Below are positions 29,599 through 39,737 of a DNA stretch of 64,000 nucleotides, in pieces; within the stretch, counting starts at the first letter, position 1; every line of letters starts with the position of its first letter. A program made the translations under genes and the position numbers. The notes under the pieces are model-generated. The model saw nothing but the letters and a program-made list of their open reading frames with translations, ran no database searches and had not been told where the DNA came from. Origin of the DNA: Methanolobus sp. (GTDB lineage: Archaea > Halobacteriota > Methanosarcinia > Methanosarcinales > Methanosarcinaceae); assembly GCF_016278365.1 (NCBI RefSeq), contig NZ_JADQBZ010000011.1, positions 196,640 through 260,639 on the forward strand. The letters run 5' to 3'.

Positions 29599-30024
29599 TT
29601 GAGTGAGATCAAATTATCTACAGAAGGGCTGAGATATATAGCTTTATTTGAAGAACTGACAAAGGCAACTGTCAAGGATTGCATAATCGATGAAGGACGC
29701 ATAATATATGTGATCAAGGCAGGCGACATGGGAGCCGCCATCGGAAAGAATGGTGATCACATAAACCGCGTCAAAAAAACTGTGGATAAACATATCGATC
29801 TCGTGGAGTATTCTGACGAGCCGGCTGAATTCATCAAGAATGCTTTCGGCCCCGTAACTGTCAGGTCAGTTAATATTGTGGACAGGAACAACAAGCGATT
29901 AGCTTATGTAGAAGTATCCAATAAGGACAAAGGACTTGCCATTGGACGAGATGGAAAAAACATAGAGAAAGTTAAGCTTGTTGCAAAGCGACATCATGAC
30001 ATAGATGACGTAATCCTTCAGTGA
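29599..30024 (+). CDS. nusA: Archaeal NusA-like transcription factor (two KH domains)
   Basis: 141-residue archaeal NusA, made only of the two KH domains of the bacterial protein. KH1 has [18 protein letters not shown] and KH2 has [24 protein letters not shown] 29599 ([19 protein letters not shown]) is chosen because AAAGGGAG lies 9 nt upstream; the longer frame from 29542 runs through the end of the L30e gene and is not conserved. It lies between L30e and S12, the classic archaeal order. Confidence 0.94.
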   Translation: MSEIKLSTEGLRYIALFEELTKATVKDCIIDEGRIIYVIKAGDMGAAIGKNGDHINRVKKTVDKHIDLVEYSDEPAEFIKNAFGPVTVRSVNIVDRNNKRLAYVEVSNKDKGLAIGRDGKNIEKVKLVAKRHHDIDDVILQ

Positions 30025-30077
30025 TCACAATTATAACAACTTTAAATCAACTCATAGATATAATCAGAGGAATTAAC

Positions 30078-30506
30078 ATGCCAAATGGAAAGTATGCAGC
30101 TCACACACTTCAGAGCATTCGTAAGAACGCAAGGTGGAAAGACTCCTATTACAACAGACGTACACTTGGATTGGACGTAAAGGCTGATCCGCTTGGTGGC
30201 GCACCCCAGGGACGGGGAATCGTTCTTGAAAAAGTGGGTGTCGAAGCAAAACAGCCGAACTCGGCTATCAGAAAATGTGTCAGGATCCAGCTTATCAAGA
30301 ACGGACGCCAGGTATCAGCATTCTGCCCGGGTGACGGAGCTATTAACTTCATCGACGAACACGACGAAGTAACTGTAGAAAGGATTGGTGGCCGTATGGG
30401 CGGTGCAATGGGTGATATTCCCGGAGTGCGCTTCAAGGTAATTGCCGTGAACAATGTTTCCCTAAGGGAAATGGTCATCGGTCGCAAGGAAAAACCAAGG
30501 AGATAA
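30078..30506 (+). CDS. rps12: Small ribosomal subunit protein uS12
   Basis: 142 residues. The decoding-centre protein is recognisable from [53 protein letters not shown] and [17 protein letters not shown] 30078 ([12 protein letters not shown]) follows AGAGGAA at the right distance; the frame from 30021 adds 19 residues that overlap nusA and are not conserved. Confidence 0.97.
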   Translation: MPNGKYAAHTLQSIRKNARWKDSYYNRRTLGLDVKADPLGGAPQGRGIVLEKVGVEAKQPNSAIRKCVRIQLIKNGRQVSAFCPGDGAINFIDEHDEVTVERIGGRMGGAMGDIPGVRFKVIAVNNVSLREMVIGRKEKPRR

Positions 30507-30511
30507 TCATT

Positions 30512-31072
30512 ATGTTAAAGTTATTCGGCAAATGGGATCTCACAGAAGTAGAAGTCACGGACCTTGGAATCAAGAAATACGTGAACATCGATCCTGTAAT
30601 AGTTCCCCACAGTAACGGAAAGCATGCCAAGCAGCAGTTCAACAAATCAGAGATATGCATAGTTGAGCGCCTCGTTAACAACATAATGAGGGAAGAGACT
30701 AACACCGGCAAGAAACAGAACGCAATGGCTGTTGTGAGCGAAGCTCTTGACATAATCCACGCAAAGACAAAGAAGAATCCGGTACAGGTGCTTGTCGAGG
30801 CTATCTCTAACGCAGGCCCCAGAGAAGAAGTAGTAAGACTCAAGTACGGAGGCATATCCGTCCCCAAAGCAGTCGATACTTCATCCCAGAGACGTGTGGA
30901 CACTGCGCTCAGGTACATATCCATGGGATCAAAGCAGGCTTCATTCAAATCAAAGAAGAGTGCCGCAAGCGCTTTGGCTGCAGAGATAATCGCTGCTGCA
31001 AACCGTGATGCAAAATGTTTCTCCATCAACAGGAAAGACGGCAAGGAAAGAGTCGCAAAGGCAGCACGTTAA
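30512..31072 (+). CDS. rps7: Small ribosomal subunit protein uS7
   Basis: 186 residues. It binds the 3' major domain of 16S rRNA near the E site. Seen: [57 protein letters not shown], and [13 protein letters not shown]. It starts 5 nt after rps12. The last codons lie inside a strong hairpin (31057-31082) that could modulate readthrough into fusA. Confidence 0.97.
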   Translation: MLKLFGKWDLTEVEVTDLGIKKYVNIDPVIVPHSNGKHAKQQFNKSEICIVERLVNNIMREETNTGKKQNAMAVVSEALDIIHAKTKKNPVQVLVEAISNAGPREEVVRLKYGGISVPKAVDTSSQRRVDTALRYISMGSKQASFKSKKSAASALAAEIIAAANRDAKCFSINRKDGKERVAKAAR

Positions 31073-31083
31073 TGCTGCCTTTT
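31057..31083 (+). terminator. Hairpin overlapping the rps7 stop (attenuator or partial terminator)
   Basis: AAAGGCAGCA (31057-31066) pairs perfectly with TGCTGCCTTT (31073-31082) around a 6-nt loop that holds the rps7 stop codon; a short T run closes it. EF-2 begins 33 nt later, so it could lower or regulate transcription into fusA. Confidence 0.5.
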
Positions 31084-31115
31084 ACATTTAGCCAATTATA
31101 AGAAAGGTAATCAAT

Positions 31116-33308
31116 ATGGGCAGAAGAAAGAAGATGGTGGAGCGTGTGACTGCGCTCATGAACGAGCCAGAAAAGATACGTAACATTGGTATCGTTGCAC
31201 ACATAGACCACGGAAAAACCACTTTGTCTGACAACCTCCTGGCAGGCGCAGGCATGATCTCAAAGGAGCTTGCAGGCAGGCAGCTCTTCATGGACTCAGA
31301 TGAAGAAGAGCAACAGAGAGGCATCACAATTGATGCATCCAACGTCTCAATGGTTCACGAGTATGATGGTGTGGACTACCTCATCAACCTCATTGACACA
31401 CCCGGTCACGTAGACTTCGGTGGCGACGTAACACGTGCAATGCGCGCTGTGGACGGAGCAGTTGTAGTCATTGATGCAGTTGAAGGTACAATGCCGCAGA
31501 CAGAGACTGTGCTCAGGCAGGCTCTCAGGGAGCATGTCAAGCCAGTACTGTTCATTAACAAGGTAGACCGCCTTATCAATGAACTTAAGGTAGACTCCCA
31601 GGAAATGCAGATCAGGCTCGGAAAGCTTATTGACCACGTTAACAAACTCATCAAGGGTATGAACGAGGAACGCTACAAGGCAGGATGGAAAGTAGATGCT
31701 GCACAAGGTACCGTTGCTTTCGGTTCAGCTCTTTACAACTGGGCCATCAGTGTGCCCATGATGAAGAAGACCGGCATCAGTTTCAATGATGTTTATAACT
31801 ACTGCCGCGATGGAGATATGAAGACCCTTGCCGACAAATGCCCGCTCCACGAAGCGGTCAACGACATGGTCATCAGGTTCCTTCCAAACCCATTGCAGGC
31901 TCAGGAAGGCAGGACTAATGTCATCTGGCACGGCGACAGGCAATCACCAATTGCAAAGTCAATGGCAACTGCGGACGCAAAGGGAGACCTTGCATTCATG
32001 GTCACTGACATATCCATGGACCCACATGCAGGAGAAGTCGCAACAGGAAGACTGTTCAGCGGTTCCCTCACCCGTGGCCTTGAAGTATATGTAACTGGTG
32101 CCGCAAAGACTAACAGGATCCAGCAGGTAGGTATCTTCATGGGTCCGGAGAGGCTCGAAGTGGAGACTATACCTGCAGGTAACATTGCAGCAGTCACCGG
32201 CCTGAGAGACGCGTTCGTCGGCTCCACTGTAACCACACTGGACGGAATGACACCGTTTGAAAGCATAAAGCACGCAAGCGAACCGGTGGTGACGGTAGCA
32301 GTCGAAGCTAAGCACATGAAAGACCTTCCAAAGCTCGTTGATGTACTCAGACAGGTAGCAAAGGAAGACCCCACACTTTCAATCACTCTCAACGAAGAGA
32401 CTGGCGAGCACCTGATGGCAGGCATGGGCGAGTTGCACCTTGAGGTCATTGCGCACAGGATAGAGCGTGACAAGAAAGTAGAGATCACAACCACACCTCC
32501 GATAGTGGTATACCGTGAGACAATCCGTGGACAGGCAGGCCCTGTAGAAGGGAAGTCACCAAACAGGCACAACCGGTTCTACGTGCATGTCGAGCCCCTT
32601 GAGGAAGGCGTAAGGGAACTTATCAGAAATGGTGAGATATCCATGCGTATGCCCGAGGTAGAGCGCAGGGAAAAACTCATGGCAGCAGGTATGGAGAAAG
32701 ATGAAGCAAAGAGTATCACTGATATCTTTGAAAGCAACATCTATCTTGATATGACCAAGGGTATCCAGCACCTCAATGAGACCATGGAACTTATCCTTGA
32801 GGGTTTCCAGGAAGTAATGAAAGCAGGACCTCTCTCAAGAGAACCATGCATGGGTATAAAAGTGAAACTCGTGGATGCAAAGTTACACGAGGATGCAGTC
32901 CACAGAGGACCCGCACAGATCATCCCAGCATCAAGACAGGCCATTCAGGCTGCAATGCTTATGGCTGACGACACGCTTCTGGAACCATATCAGAAAGTAT
33001 TCATCCATGTACCACAGGACCATATGGGAGGAGCAACCAAGGAGATCCAAGGCCGCCGCGGTATCATATTAAACATGACCTCTGAAGGCGACATGACGGT
33101 CATCGAATCCAAATCACCGGTAGCCGAATTGTTTGGATTCGCCGGAGACATCAGATCTGCAACAGAAGGACGTGCGATGTGGAGCACCGAGTTCGCAGGA
33201 TTTGAGACACTCCCGGCAAGCCTGACGACCGAAATCATTGGTTCCATAAGACAGAGGAAAGGACTGAAGAAGGAGCTTCCGCAAGCATCTGACTACCTGA
33301 GCCAGTGA
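31116..33308 (+). CDS. fusA: Elongation factor 2 (aEF-2)
   Basis: GTPase that drives ribosomal translocation. 730 residues. GTP-binding motifs are [15 protein letters not shown] (residues 28-42), [12 protein letters not shown] (switch I), [17 protein letters not shown] and FINKVDRL. The domain IV tip [11 protein letters not shown] carries His596, the residue converted to diphthamide in archaea and eukaryotes. It ends before a hairpin-plus-T-run terminator. Confidence 0.97.
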   Translation: MGRRKKMVERVTALMNEPEKIRNIGIVAHIDHGKTTLSDNLLAGAGMISKELAGRQLFMDSDEEEQQRGITIDASNVSMVHEYDGVDYLINLIDTPGHVDFGGDVTRAMRAVDGAVVVIDAVEGTMPQTETVLRQALREHVKPVLFINKVDRLINELKVDSQEMQIRLGKLIDHVNKLIKGMNEERYKAGWKVDAAQGTVAFGSALYNWAISVPMMKKTGISFNDVYNYCRDGDMKTLADKCPLHEAVNDMVIRFLPNPLQAQEGRTNVIWHGDRQSPIAKSMATADAKGDLAFMVTDISMDPHAGEVATGRLFSGSLTRGLEVYVTGAAKTNRIQQVGIFMGPERLEVETIPAGNIAAVTGLRDAFVGSTVTTLDGMTPFESIKHASEPVVTVAVEAKHMKDLPKLVDVLRQVAKEDPTLSITLNEETGEHLMAGMGELHLEVIAHRIERDKKVEITTTPPIVVYRETIRGQAGPVEGKSPNRHNRFYVHVEPLEEGVRELIRNGEISMRMPEVERREKLMAAGMEKDEAKSITDIFESNIYLDMTKGIQHLNETMELILEGFQEVMKAGPLSREPCMGIKVKLVDAKLHEDAVHRGPAQIIPASRQAIQAAMLMADDTLLEPYQKVFIHVPQDHMGGATKEIQGRRGIILNMTSEGDMTVIESKSPVAELFGFAGDIRSATEGRAMWSTEFAGFETLPASLTTEIIGSIRQRKGLKKELPQASDYLSQ

Positions 33309-33314
33309 TGACAG

Positions 33315-33343
33315 AGGTTGCAGCATTTGCTGCAAACCTTTTT
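33315..33343 (+). terminator. Terminator between EF-2 and EF-1alpha
   Basis: AGGTTGCAGCA (33315-33325) pairs with TGCTGCAAACCT (33328-33339) with one bulged base, followed by TTTT. A 110-nt spacer then leads to tuf, whose own promoter is likely in the TTTAAAC-containing stretch near 33355. Confidence 0.7.
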
Positions 33344-33426
33344 CGTCAGAAAGGTTTAAACGTGTAAACGTCTATTAGGTCAAAATCAAATTAGAGTATT
33401 AATAATCGAATATAGGAGATATGAAA

Positions 33427-34698
33427 ATGGCATCTGACAAACCACACATGAATTTGGCAGTCATCGGTCACATTGACCACGGCAAGTCTACCCTTGTCGG
33501 AAGACTGATGTTCGAAACAGGAGCAGTTCCTGCTCACATGATCGAGAAATATAAAGCAGAAGCAAAAGAGAAAGGAAAGGAATCCTTCGCTTTCGCATGG
33601 GTCATGGACTCACTCAAGGAAGAGCGTGAGAGAGGTATCACCATCGATATCGCCCACAGAAGATTTGACACTGACAAATACTACTTTACAGTCGTGGACT
33701 GCCCAGGTCACCGTGACTTCGTCAAGAACATGATCACCGGTGCATCCCAGGCAGACGCAGCTATCCTTGTAGTCGCTGCACCTGATGGTGTAATGTCCCA
33801 GACCAAGGAACACGTGTTCCTGTCCAGGACCCTCGGTATCAACCAACTGATCATTGCTGTCAACAAGATGGACGCTGCAAACTACAGCCAGGAGAGGTAC
33901 GAGCAGGTCAAGAAAGATGTCAGTCAGCTTCTCGGAATGGTCGGGTTCAAGGCAAGCGAAATTCCATTTATTCCAACATCCGCTTTCGCTGGCGACAACA
34001 TGTCAACAAAGAGTGCAAACACTCCATGGTATACAGGCCAAACCATCCTCGAGTCACTCAACACACTCAAGGAACCAGACAAGCCAGACAAGCTCCCTCT
34101 CAGGATTCCTGTGCAGGATGCATACACCATCTCCGGTATTGGAACTGTGCCAGTTGGCAGAGTTGAGACCGGTATCATGAAGAAAGGCGATACAGTCATC
34201 TTCAATCCAAGCGGTGTAAGTGGTGAAGTCAAGTCCATTGAGATGCACCATGAAGAAGCTTCTCAAGCAGGACCTGGCGACAACATTGGCTGGAACGTTA
34301 GAGGTGTAGGTAAGAACGATGTCCGCAGAGGAGATGTCTGTGGCCCGACGGCCAACCCACCTTCCGTTGCAGATGAGTTCACTGCACAGATAGTTGTGCT
34401 CCAGCACCCATCCGCGATCACAGTAGGTTATACACCAGTATTCCACTGCCACACTGCACAAACTGCATGCACACTGATGGCGATCAACAAGAAACTTGAT
34501 CCAAAATCAGGCCAGGTAAAGGAAGAGAATCCAACCTTTATCAAGGCAGGAGATGCAGCAATCGTTACCATAAAGCCAACAAGGCCAATGGTAATCGAAC
34601 CAGTAAAGGAAATCCCACAGCTCGGAAGGTTCGCCATCCGTGATATGGGCATGACCATTGCTGCTGGCATGTGCATAAGTGTCACACAGAAGAAATAA
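33427..34698 (+). CDS. tuf: Elongation factor 1-alpha (aEF-1A)
   Basis: GTPase that delivers aminoacyl-tRNA. 423 residues with [14 protein letters not shown] (from residue 14), [37 protein letters not shown] and PTSAFAGDN, then two beta-barrel domains. ATG 33427 ([13 protein letters not shown]) is preferred over ATG 33421 because the GGAG at 33415-33418 is about 8 nt from it and only 2 nt from the earlier ATG. Confidence 0.97.
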   Translation: MASDKPHMNLAVIGHIDHGKSTLVGRLMFETGAVPAHMIEKYKAEAKEKGKESFAFAWVMDSLKEERERGITIDIAHRRFDTDKYYFTVVDCPGHRDFVKNMITGASQADAAILVVAAPDGVMSQTKEHVFLSRTLGINQLIIAVNKMDAANYSQERYEQVKKDVSQLLGMVGFKASEIPFIPTSAFAGDNMSTKSANTPWYTGQTILESLNTLKEPDKPDKLPLRIPVQDAYTISGIGTVPVGRVETGIMKKGDTVIFNPSGVSGEVKSIEMHHEEASQAGPGDNIGWNVRGVGKNDVRRGDVCGPTANPPSVADEFTAQIVVLQHPSAITVGYTPVFHCHTAQTACTLMAINKKLDPKSGQVKEENPTFIKAGDAAIVTIKPTRPMVIEPVKEIPQLGRFAIRDMGMTIAAGMCISVTQKK

Positions 34699-34722
34699 GA
34701 CACTTATCCTTTTCTTTTTTAG

Positions 34723-35043
<321 letters not shown>

Positions 35044-35050
35044 AAAACGC

Positions 35051-35075
35051 ATAGTTATTGTTAAACAATAACTAT
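35051..35075. terminator. Perfect hairpin after rps10
   Basis: ATAGTTATTG (35051-35060) pairs perfectly with CAATAACTAT (35066-35075) around TTAAA. No T run follows at once, so factor-independent termination is uncertain. It is the first of two hairpins closing the translation operon. Confidence 0.5.
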
Positions 35076-35087
35076 CATCACCTACTC

Positions 35088-35109
35088 GTTACAGAATATA
35101 TTCTGTAAC
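35088..35109. promoter_or_regulatory. 22-bp perfect palindrome upstream of nadA
   Basis: GTTACAGAATA followed directly by TATTCTGTAAC, a perfect 11+11 inverted repeat without a spacer. It lies about 88 nt upstream of nadA and 45 nt after rps10. Lack of a loop favours a dimeric operator over an RNA hairpin. Function unproven. Confidence 0.45.
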
Positions 35110-35196
35110 AACCCAATTCTTCTTTTGATTTATTTTCAAAGTATGTGACTTCATTCCAAAAGCACAGAAAAATAATCGCTCTATAAGGTATTACTC

Positions 35197-36129
35197 ATGG
35201 CTAATATTCAAATAAGGATAAAGGACACTGAATCTATAATCAAGGATATATTCAGGCTCAAAGAAGAGAAGGATGCAGTCATTCTGGCACATAACTACCA
35301 GACCGCAGATGTGCAGGATATAGCCGATTTCACCGGAGATTCACTGGAACTTTCAAGGATAGCAGCAGCTCAGGATGCATCAGTTATTGTTTTTTGCGGC
35401 GTTGACTTCATGGCAGAGACCGCAGCCGTCCTCTCACCTGATAAAACAGTGCTTTTACCGGCACCCGATGCCAATTGCCCTATGTCAGACATGATCACCG
35501 CAGGTGAATTGTGCGTCCTCAAGGAAAGATTCCCTGAAGCCGCTGTTGTCTGCTATGTGAACACCAGTGCCGAAGTAAAAGCCGAAAGCGACATCTGCTG
35601 CACTTCCGCAAATGCCGTGAGGGTCGTGGAGTCACTTAAAGAGAAACAAGTCCTTTTCGTTCCGGACAGGAACCTTGGACGTTATGTAGCCAGATTCACG
35701 GACAAGGAGATACTTCCATGGGAAGGTTTCTGTTTCGTACATGACAGGATAACTTCCGATGATGTAATGCATGCCAGGGAAGCGCATCCTGGGGCAGAAT
35801 TGCTTGTCCACCCTGAGTGCAGGCCGGAGGTCATTGACCTTGCAGACCACGTATTCTCCACATCCGGAATGATAAAGCATGTGTGCTCAAGCGACAGCAA
35901 GGAGTTCATTATAGGAACCGAGGTAGGGATACTGCACCGGATGGAAAAGGACTGTCCGGACAAGTCCTGCTACCCGTTATCTTCCGGTGCAATCTGTGCG
36001 ACTATGAAAAAAACGGATCTCCAAAAAGTACACAAATCCCTTGAAACTCTCACGCCCAGAATAACAGTGCCTGAAGATGTTGCAGAAAGGGCACGCATGG
36101 CTATCCAGAGAATGCTCGATATCAAATAA
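35197..36129 (+). CDS. nadA: Quinolinate synthase A
   Basis: [4Fe-4S] enzyme that condenses iminoaspartate with dihydroxyacetone phosphate to quinolinate, feeding NAD synthesis. 310 residues. Seen: VILAHNYQTADVQDIADFTGDSL (quoted in part), VFCGVDFMAETA, LPAPDANCPMSDM, CYVNTSAEVKAESDICCTSA, HPECRPEV, STSGMIKHV and the C-terminal SSGAICATMKK. These hold the three cluster cysteines. nadB and nadC are not adjacent. TATAAGG just before the ATG may be part of the promoter. Confidence 0.96.
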   Translation: MANIQIRIKDTESIIKDIFRLKEEKDAVILAHNYQTADVQDIADFTGDSLELSRIAAAQDASVIVFCGVDFMAETAAVLSPDKTVLLPAPDANCPMSDMITAGELCVLKERFPEAAVVCYVNTSAEVKAESDICCTSANAVRVVESLKEKQVLFVPDRNLGRYVARFTDKEILPWEGFCFVHDRITSDDVMHAREAHPGAELLVHPECRPEVIDLADHVFSTSGMIKHVCSSDSKEFIIGTEVGILHRMEKDCPDKSCYPLSSGAICATMKKTDLQKVHKSLETLTPRITVPEDVAERARMAIQRMLDIK

Positions 36130-36137
36130 CCCGATTT

Positions 36138-36875
36138 TTATACATCTGAAGAGCCATGCCCACATACTTCACAGTCAAAGCGTCTGCCGAACCTTAAAGT
36201 GTCCATCTCAGCCAGGAGGCCATTCCATATAAGAAGGCGATCCGTGAGCAGTTTGCCTGTCCCCACCAGGTATTTGATAACCTCGTTGGCCTGTATCATG
36301 CCGATAATACCAGGGGTCACTCCCACTACCGGGAATACCTCTGCCGGCGGAGCACAGGGAAAGATACAGCTAAGACATGCAGACTTCCCAGGAATCACAG
36401 TTGTTGCCTGGCCGTCAAAACCTCGTATTGCACCATGGATTAGCGGAATATTTTTCTCATGTGCTGTACGGTTGAGCAGGTAGCGTGTCGGATAGTTGTC
36501 CATAGCATCTACGATCAGGTCTGCGTCACCGACAAGTTCAGAAACGTTTGTTTGGTCTATGACCTGGCATAATGCTTCTATCTCAATATGCGGGTTGATA
36601 GCAAGCAGTTTCTCTTCAACAGACATGACCTTCTCTTTTCCGATGTCCTGCTCCCAGTGAAGCACCTGCCTGTTCAGGTTGGAACGTTCTACAAAGTCCT
36701 TGTCCACTATCCTGAGATAACCCACTCCTGCCGCTGCAAGGTAGAGTGCCACCGGACACCCAAGACCCCCTGCACCTGCTATGAAGACCCGGGATTTCTT
36801 CAGACGCTCCTGACCGTCCTTACCAAAGAGCATGACCTGCCTTGCATAGCGTTCAAGTTCAACTTCAGTTAGCAT
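36138..36875 (-). CDS. HesA/MoeB/ThiF-family E1-like adenylyltransferase
   Basis: Activates the C-terminal glycine of a ubiquitin-like sulfur carrier by adenylation. 245 residues: RYARQVMLFGKDGQERL, the ATP loop VFIAGAGGLGCPVALYLA, DKDFVERSNLNRQ, VDAMDNYPTRY, LIHGAIRGFDGQATT, and two CxxC pairs (CLSC and CEVC) that would bind zinc. A MoaD/ThiS-like carrier lies about 3 kb downstream in this neighbourhood and is a likely partner. MoeB-like (molybdopterin) and ThiF-like (thiazole) roles cannot be separated by sequence alone. Confidence 0.9.
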   Translation of the reverse strand: MLTEVELERYARQVMLFGKDGQERLKKSRVFIAGAGGLGCPVALYLAAAGVGYLRIVDKDFVERSNLNRQVLHWEQDIGKEKVMSVEEKLLAINPHIEIEALCQVIDQTNVSELVGDADLIVDAMDNYPTRYLLNRTAHEKNIPLIHGAIRGFDGQATTVIPGKSACLSCIFPCAPPAEVFPVVGVTPGIIGMIQANEVIKYLVGTGKLLTDRLLIWNGLLAEMDTLRFGRRFDCEVCGHGSSDV

Positions 36876-36944
36876 GACCTACTCTTCCCCCTCAAAGCAG
36901 AAAAACTTGATCCCAAAGTCAAGGAGCAGACGTTTTTGGCGGAG

Positions 36945-37197
36945 TTAAATAATTTGGAGCTCATATTTCCCGGCTATTTTCTGGAATGAGTCTGCAAGAC
37001 ACCTGATCTTTTCCCATGACAGGCCATAGGTGTTCAGCTTCCAGATCAGTGATAATTGCCTTCACTCTGCTGATCTGCTCATGAAATCTGTTCCCTTCAT
37101 GCAAACCTCTGCCATCAGGCACGGAGTCACGAGGTATTTTGCGGACATTTTCCAGGCGAAGAGTGCCTCGAATGTTTTCTGAAATATCATATTCAAG
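36945..37197 (-). pseudogene. Frameshifted remnant of an unidentified gene
   Basis: On the minus strand one frame reads LEYDISENIRGTLRLENV and continues to KAIITDLE, without any normal start codon; a second frame then reads KLNTYGLSWEKIRCLADSF and ends KYELQII with a stop at 36945. Both halves look like ordinary helical protein, and joining them through one frameshift near CTGGAAGCTGAAC gives a continuous ~80-residue product. The family is not recognised. Together this suggests a decayed small gene between the E1-like enzyme and the HTH regulator. Confidence 0.35.
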
Positions 37198-37344
37198 TTA
37201 AATACCTCTATAACTTTATGCTTTAATTCTAAATCACAAAAAACTCAAAGCCGAAAAATACTTTAAGCCATGAACTCAATCCACAATTGTGAAAACTATC
37301 CGGGAGACACACATTCAAGTAAATGAAAGATGGGAGACTGAATC

Positions 37345-37665
37345 ATGAAACTACCCTGTGAAAAGGTTGTATGGGATGTTCTGCCTGCCATCAGGGCATC
37401 AATTGCCGAAGAGCTTGCAAACTGCGGCCTTACGCAACAGGAAATAGCCAGGGAACTGGACATGGCGCCTTCTGCAGTCTCACAATACCTTTCCAAGAAA
37501 AGAGGCTATCGAATAGTTTTCGAAGATGATGTAAAGGAGTCCATAAGCCAACTGGCCCTGGATATCAAAGAAAAGCGTGTTACCGATATTGTGCCCAGGG
37601 TCTGCCGTATATGTACGCAGTTACGAGCTGAGGGAGACAGGTGCGGTGGTCACGATACCGGTTAA
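37345..37665 (+). CDS. HTH transcriptional regulator with C-terminal cysteine cluster (COG2522-like)
   Basis: 106 residues. Helix-turn-helix at about 28-52: ELANCGLTQQEIARELDMAPSAVSQYLS (quoted in part as LTQQEIARELDMAPSAVSQY). The C-terminus has VCRICTQLRAEGDRCGGHD, a CxxC...C metal or Fe-S/redox motif. It precedes the cysteine desulfurase and fdhD genes by 54 nt, so it probably senses metal, sulfur or redox state and regulates them. No operator was identified. Confidence 0.88.
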   Translation: MKLPCEKVVWDVLPAIRASIAEELANCGLTQQEIARELDMAPSAVSQYLSKKRGYRIVFEDDVKESISQLALDIKEKRVTDIVPRVCRICTQLRAEGDRCGGHDTG

Positions 37666-37719
37666 GCCGTGCCTTCAAAGAAATTTGTTCCGGCATCACA
37701 TCAATAGAGGGTGGCCGCT

Positions 37720-38901
37720 TTGAGAAACATTGAGCTCAGAAAGGATTTTCCGCTTCTTAATGATGTCATCTATTTCGATAATGCAGCTACCAGCCTCATA
37801 CCTGAACCTGTCATTGATATAATGAATGAATTTGAGAGGATGTACAGGGCAAACGTGGGAAGGGGGGTGCACAGGCTGACCAGCATCGCCTCGCAGAAAT
37901 ACTTTAATGCGCACCAGAAGGTAGCACATTTCATAGGAGCTGATGCAGGCACTACAGTGCTTGCAAAAAACACCACTGAAGCTATCAATATGGTAGCATA
38001 CGGCCTTAAATGGAGCAAAGGCGACAGTGTCGTGACAACTGTCATAGAGCATCATTCCAATTTCCTTCCATGGATGCGTCTTCGTCAAAAAGGAGTTGGG
38101 ATGGAAGTGATTTTGCCACAATCTGACGGCACGTTCGACCTTTCGGACTTTGAACTTGCAATTAATGACAATACGCGCCTTGTAGCCGTTTCCCATGCAT
38201 CCAATGTACTTGGCACTATCCTGCCGGTGAAGGAAATTGCTGCCATATGCGAAGAACATGACACCAGGTTACTCGTCGACGGCGCTCAGTCAGCACCGCA
38301 CCTGCCGGTTAACGTCATGGATATCGGCTGCGATTATTTCTGCTTTTCAGGACACAAGATGCTCGGTCCCACAGGCACAGGAATACTCTGGATGAAGGAT
38401 GACGACATCAGCCCTCTCCTTGTAGGAGGAGGGATGATAGAAAGCGTCTCAATTGAGGAATATACGCTTGCAGAAGGCTACCAGCGCCATGAAGCCGGAA
38501 CACCGCACATAGCGGGGATGATAGGCCTTGGAGGAGCTGCAGAATATCTGGAGAAGGCAGGCATGAATGACATAAAAAAACATGAGGAGCAACTTACCCT
38601 CAAGCTCCTCACGGGACTTGCCTCACTGGAACATGTGCACATCTACGGGCCTGAAAATGATAAGGACAGAATAGGCGTCGTCTCTTTCAATATAGAAGGT
38701 ATGCATCCCCATGAAGTTTCCCACATACTCGACGAGGCCTCTTCGATCATGACCCGTTCAGGAGAACACTGCTGTCAGCCACTGATGAATTATCTTGGGC
38801 TTCCCGGCGGGACCGTCCGGGTGAGTCTATACCTGTACAATACCGAAGAAGAGATCGACCTGTTACTGGATACCCTTGATGAACTTACACGGAGGTTGTA
38901 A
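37720..38901 (+). CDS. Cysteine desulfurase (SufS/CsdA family, class V aminotransferase fold)
   Basis: PLP enzyme that removes sulfur from cysteine as an enzyme persulfide. 393 residues: YFDNAATSLIPEPV, NTTEAINMVAYGL, TTVIEHHSNFLPW, LLVDGAQSAPHLPV, the PLP-lysine segment CFSGHKMLGPTGTG, and the catalytic loop RSGEHCCQPLMNYLGLPG with the persulfide cysteine. TTG 37720 is chosen because GAGGGTG at 37707-37713 is about 9 nt upstream; GTG 37711 falls within that site. fdhD follows at once, and FdhD accepts sulfur from a cysteine desulfurase, so the pair is likely functional together. Confidence 0.92.
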   Translation: MRNIELRKDFPLLNDVIYFDNAATSLIPEPVIDIMNEFERMYRANVGRGVHRLTSIASQKYFNAHQKVAHFIGADAGTTVLAKNTTEAINMVAYGLKWSKGDSVVTTVIEHHSNFLPWMRLRQKGVGMEVILPQSDGTFDLSDFELAINDNTRLVAVSHASNVLGTILPVKEIAAICEEHDTRLLVDGAQSAPHLPVNVMDIGCDYFCFSGHKMLGPTGTGILWMKDDDISPLLVGGGMIESVSIEEYTLAEGYQRHEAGTPHIAGMIGLGGAAEYLEKAGMNDIKKHEEQLTLKLLTGLASLEHVHIYGPENDKDRIGVVSFNIEGMHPHEVSHILDEASSIMTRSGEHCCQPLMNYLGLPGGTVRVSLYLYNTEEEIDLLLDTLDELTRRL

Positions 38902-38902
38902 C

Positions 38903-39730
38903 ATCTTTAAAGAAATTCCCTGCATTAAAGGAGAAGGAGAGTCATTCTCACAGGAGATGCACCCGGTCATTGAAGAGATGCCCCTTGCAGTAAACGTTAA
39001 TGGACGACATGCCCTTACAGCCATGACAAGCCCGGTGATGCTAAGGGAATTTGTGACGGGCTTCCTTTACACCGAACGTATCATCAAAGATATTGAAGAG
39101 ATAGAATCCATCAGAATAGAAGGTAACACCGCCGATGTCCTTACAAGGAACCCGTTCAAGATACTCATGTCACATAAAACCGTCCTTAGCGGATGCGGCG
39201 GCAGTATGTCGTTCCTGGATATAGAGAAGCTTCCTCAGATAAATTCCAAACTTTTCATTAGTGCACAGGACATCGGAGCTGCTGTCAGAGAGGCACTTGA
39301 TTCCGAATTACATGTAAGGACAGGAGGTATCCATGTCGTGGCACTCTATGGGCCTGGCGGAAAGATACAGGTCATCGAGGACATCGGCAGGCATAATGCA
39401 CTTGACAGGGCCATCGGATACGCACTTGAGCAAGGCATTAATCTTTCAGGCACCTATGTGATATGTTCCGGACGCATATCCTCTGAGATGGTCAGGAAAT
39501 GCCTGGTGGCAAATATACCCATCATAGTATCAAGAGGTGCCACGACTACGCTTGCAGTCGATATTTCAAAAGCGCGTGGTCTGACAGTTGTAGGGTTTGT
39601 CAGAGGAAAAAGGATGAACATCTACTCAGGTGGGGAGAGAATAGCCGAAATACAGCCTGCTGATTCTGCATACCTTACTGCTACAATGGAAAGTGAATCC
39701 AAAAAGGAAGTAAATGAAAAAAGGGAGTAA
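38903..39730 (+). CDS. fdhD: FdhD-type sulfurtransferase for molybdenum/tungsten enzymes, possible ATC start
   Basis: FdhD passes sulfur from a cysteine desulfurase to the Mo/W cofactor of formate-dehydrogenase-like enzymes. About 275 residues: EEMPLAVNVNGRHALTAMTSP, REFVTGFLYTERI, the catalytic loop LSGCGGSMSFLD, RTGGIHVVALY, EDIGRHNALDRAIGYA, CSGRISSEMVRKCL and SRGATTTLAVDIS. GGAGG (38891-38895) is 7 nt before ATC 38903, which starts IFKEIPCIK; an in-frame ATG at 38879 overlaps the desulfurase gene and has only a weak site. ATC is taken as the more likely start but this is not certain. No formate dehydrogenase is in view. Confidence 0.88.
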   Translation: MFKEIPCIKGEGESFSQEMHPVIEEMPLAVNVNGRHALTAMTSPVMLREFVTGFLYTERIIKDIEEIESIRIEGNTADVLTRNPFKILMSHKTVLSGCGGSMSFLDIEKLPQINSKLFISAQDIGAAVREALDSELHVRTGGIHVVALYGPGGKIQVIEDIGRHNALDRAIGYALEQGINLSGTYVICSGRISSEMVRKCLVANIPIIVSRGATTTLAVDISKARGLTVVGFVRGKRMNIYSGGERIAEIQPADSAYLTATMESESKKEVNEKRE

Positions 39731-39737
39731 TAGAAAT

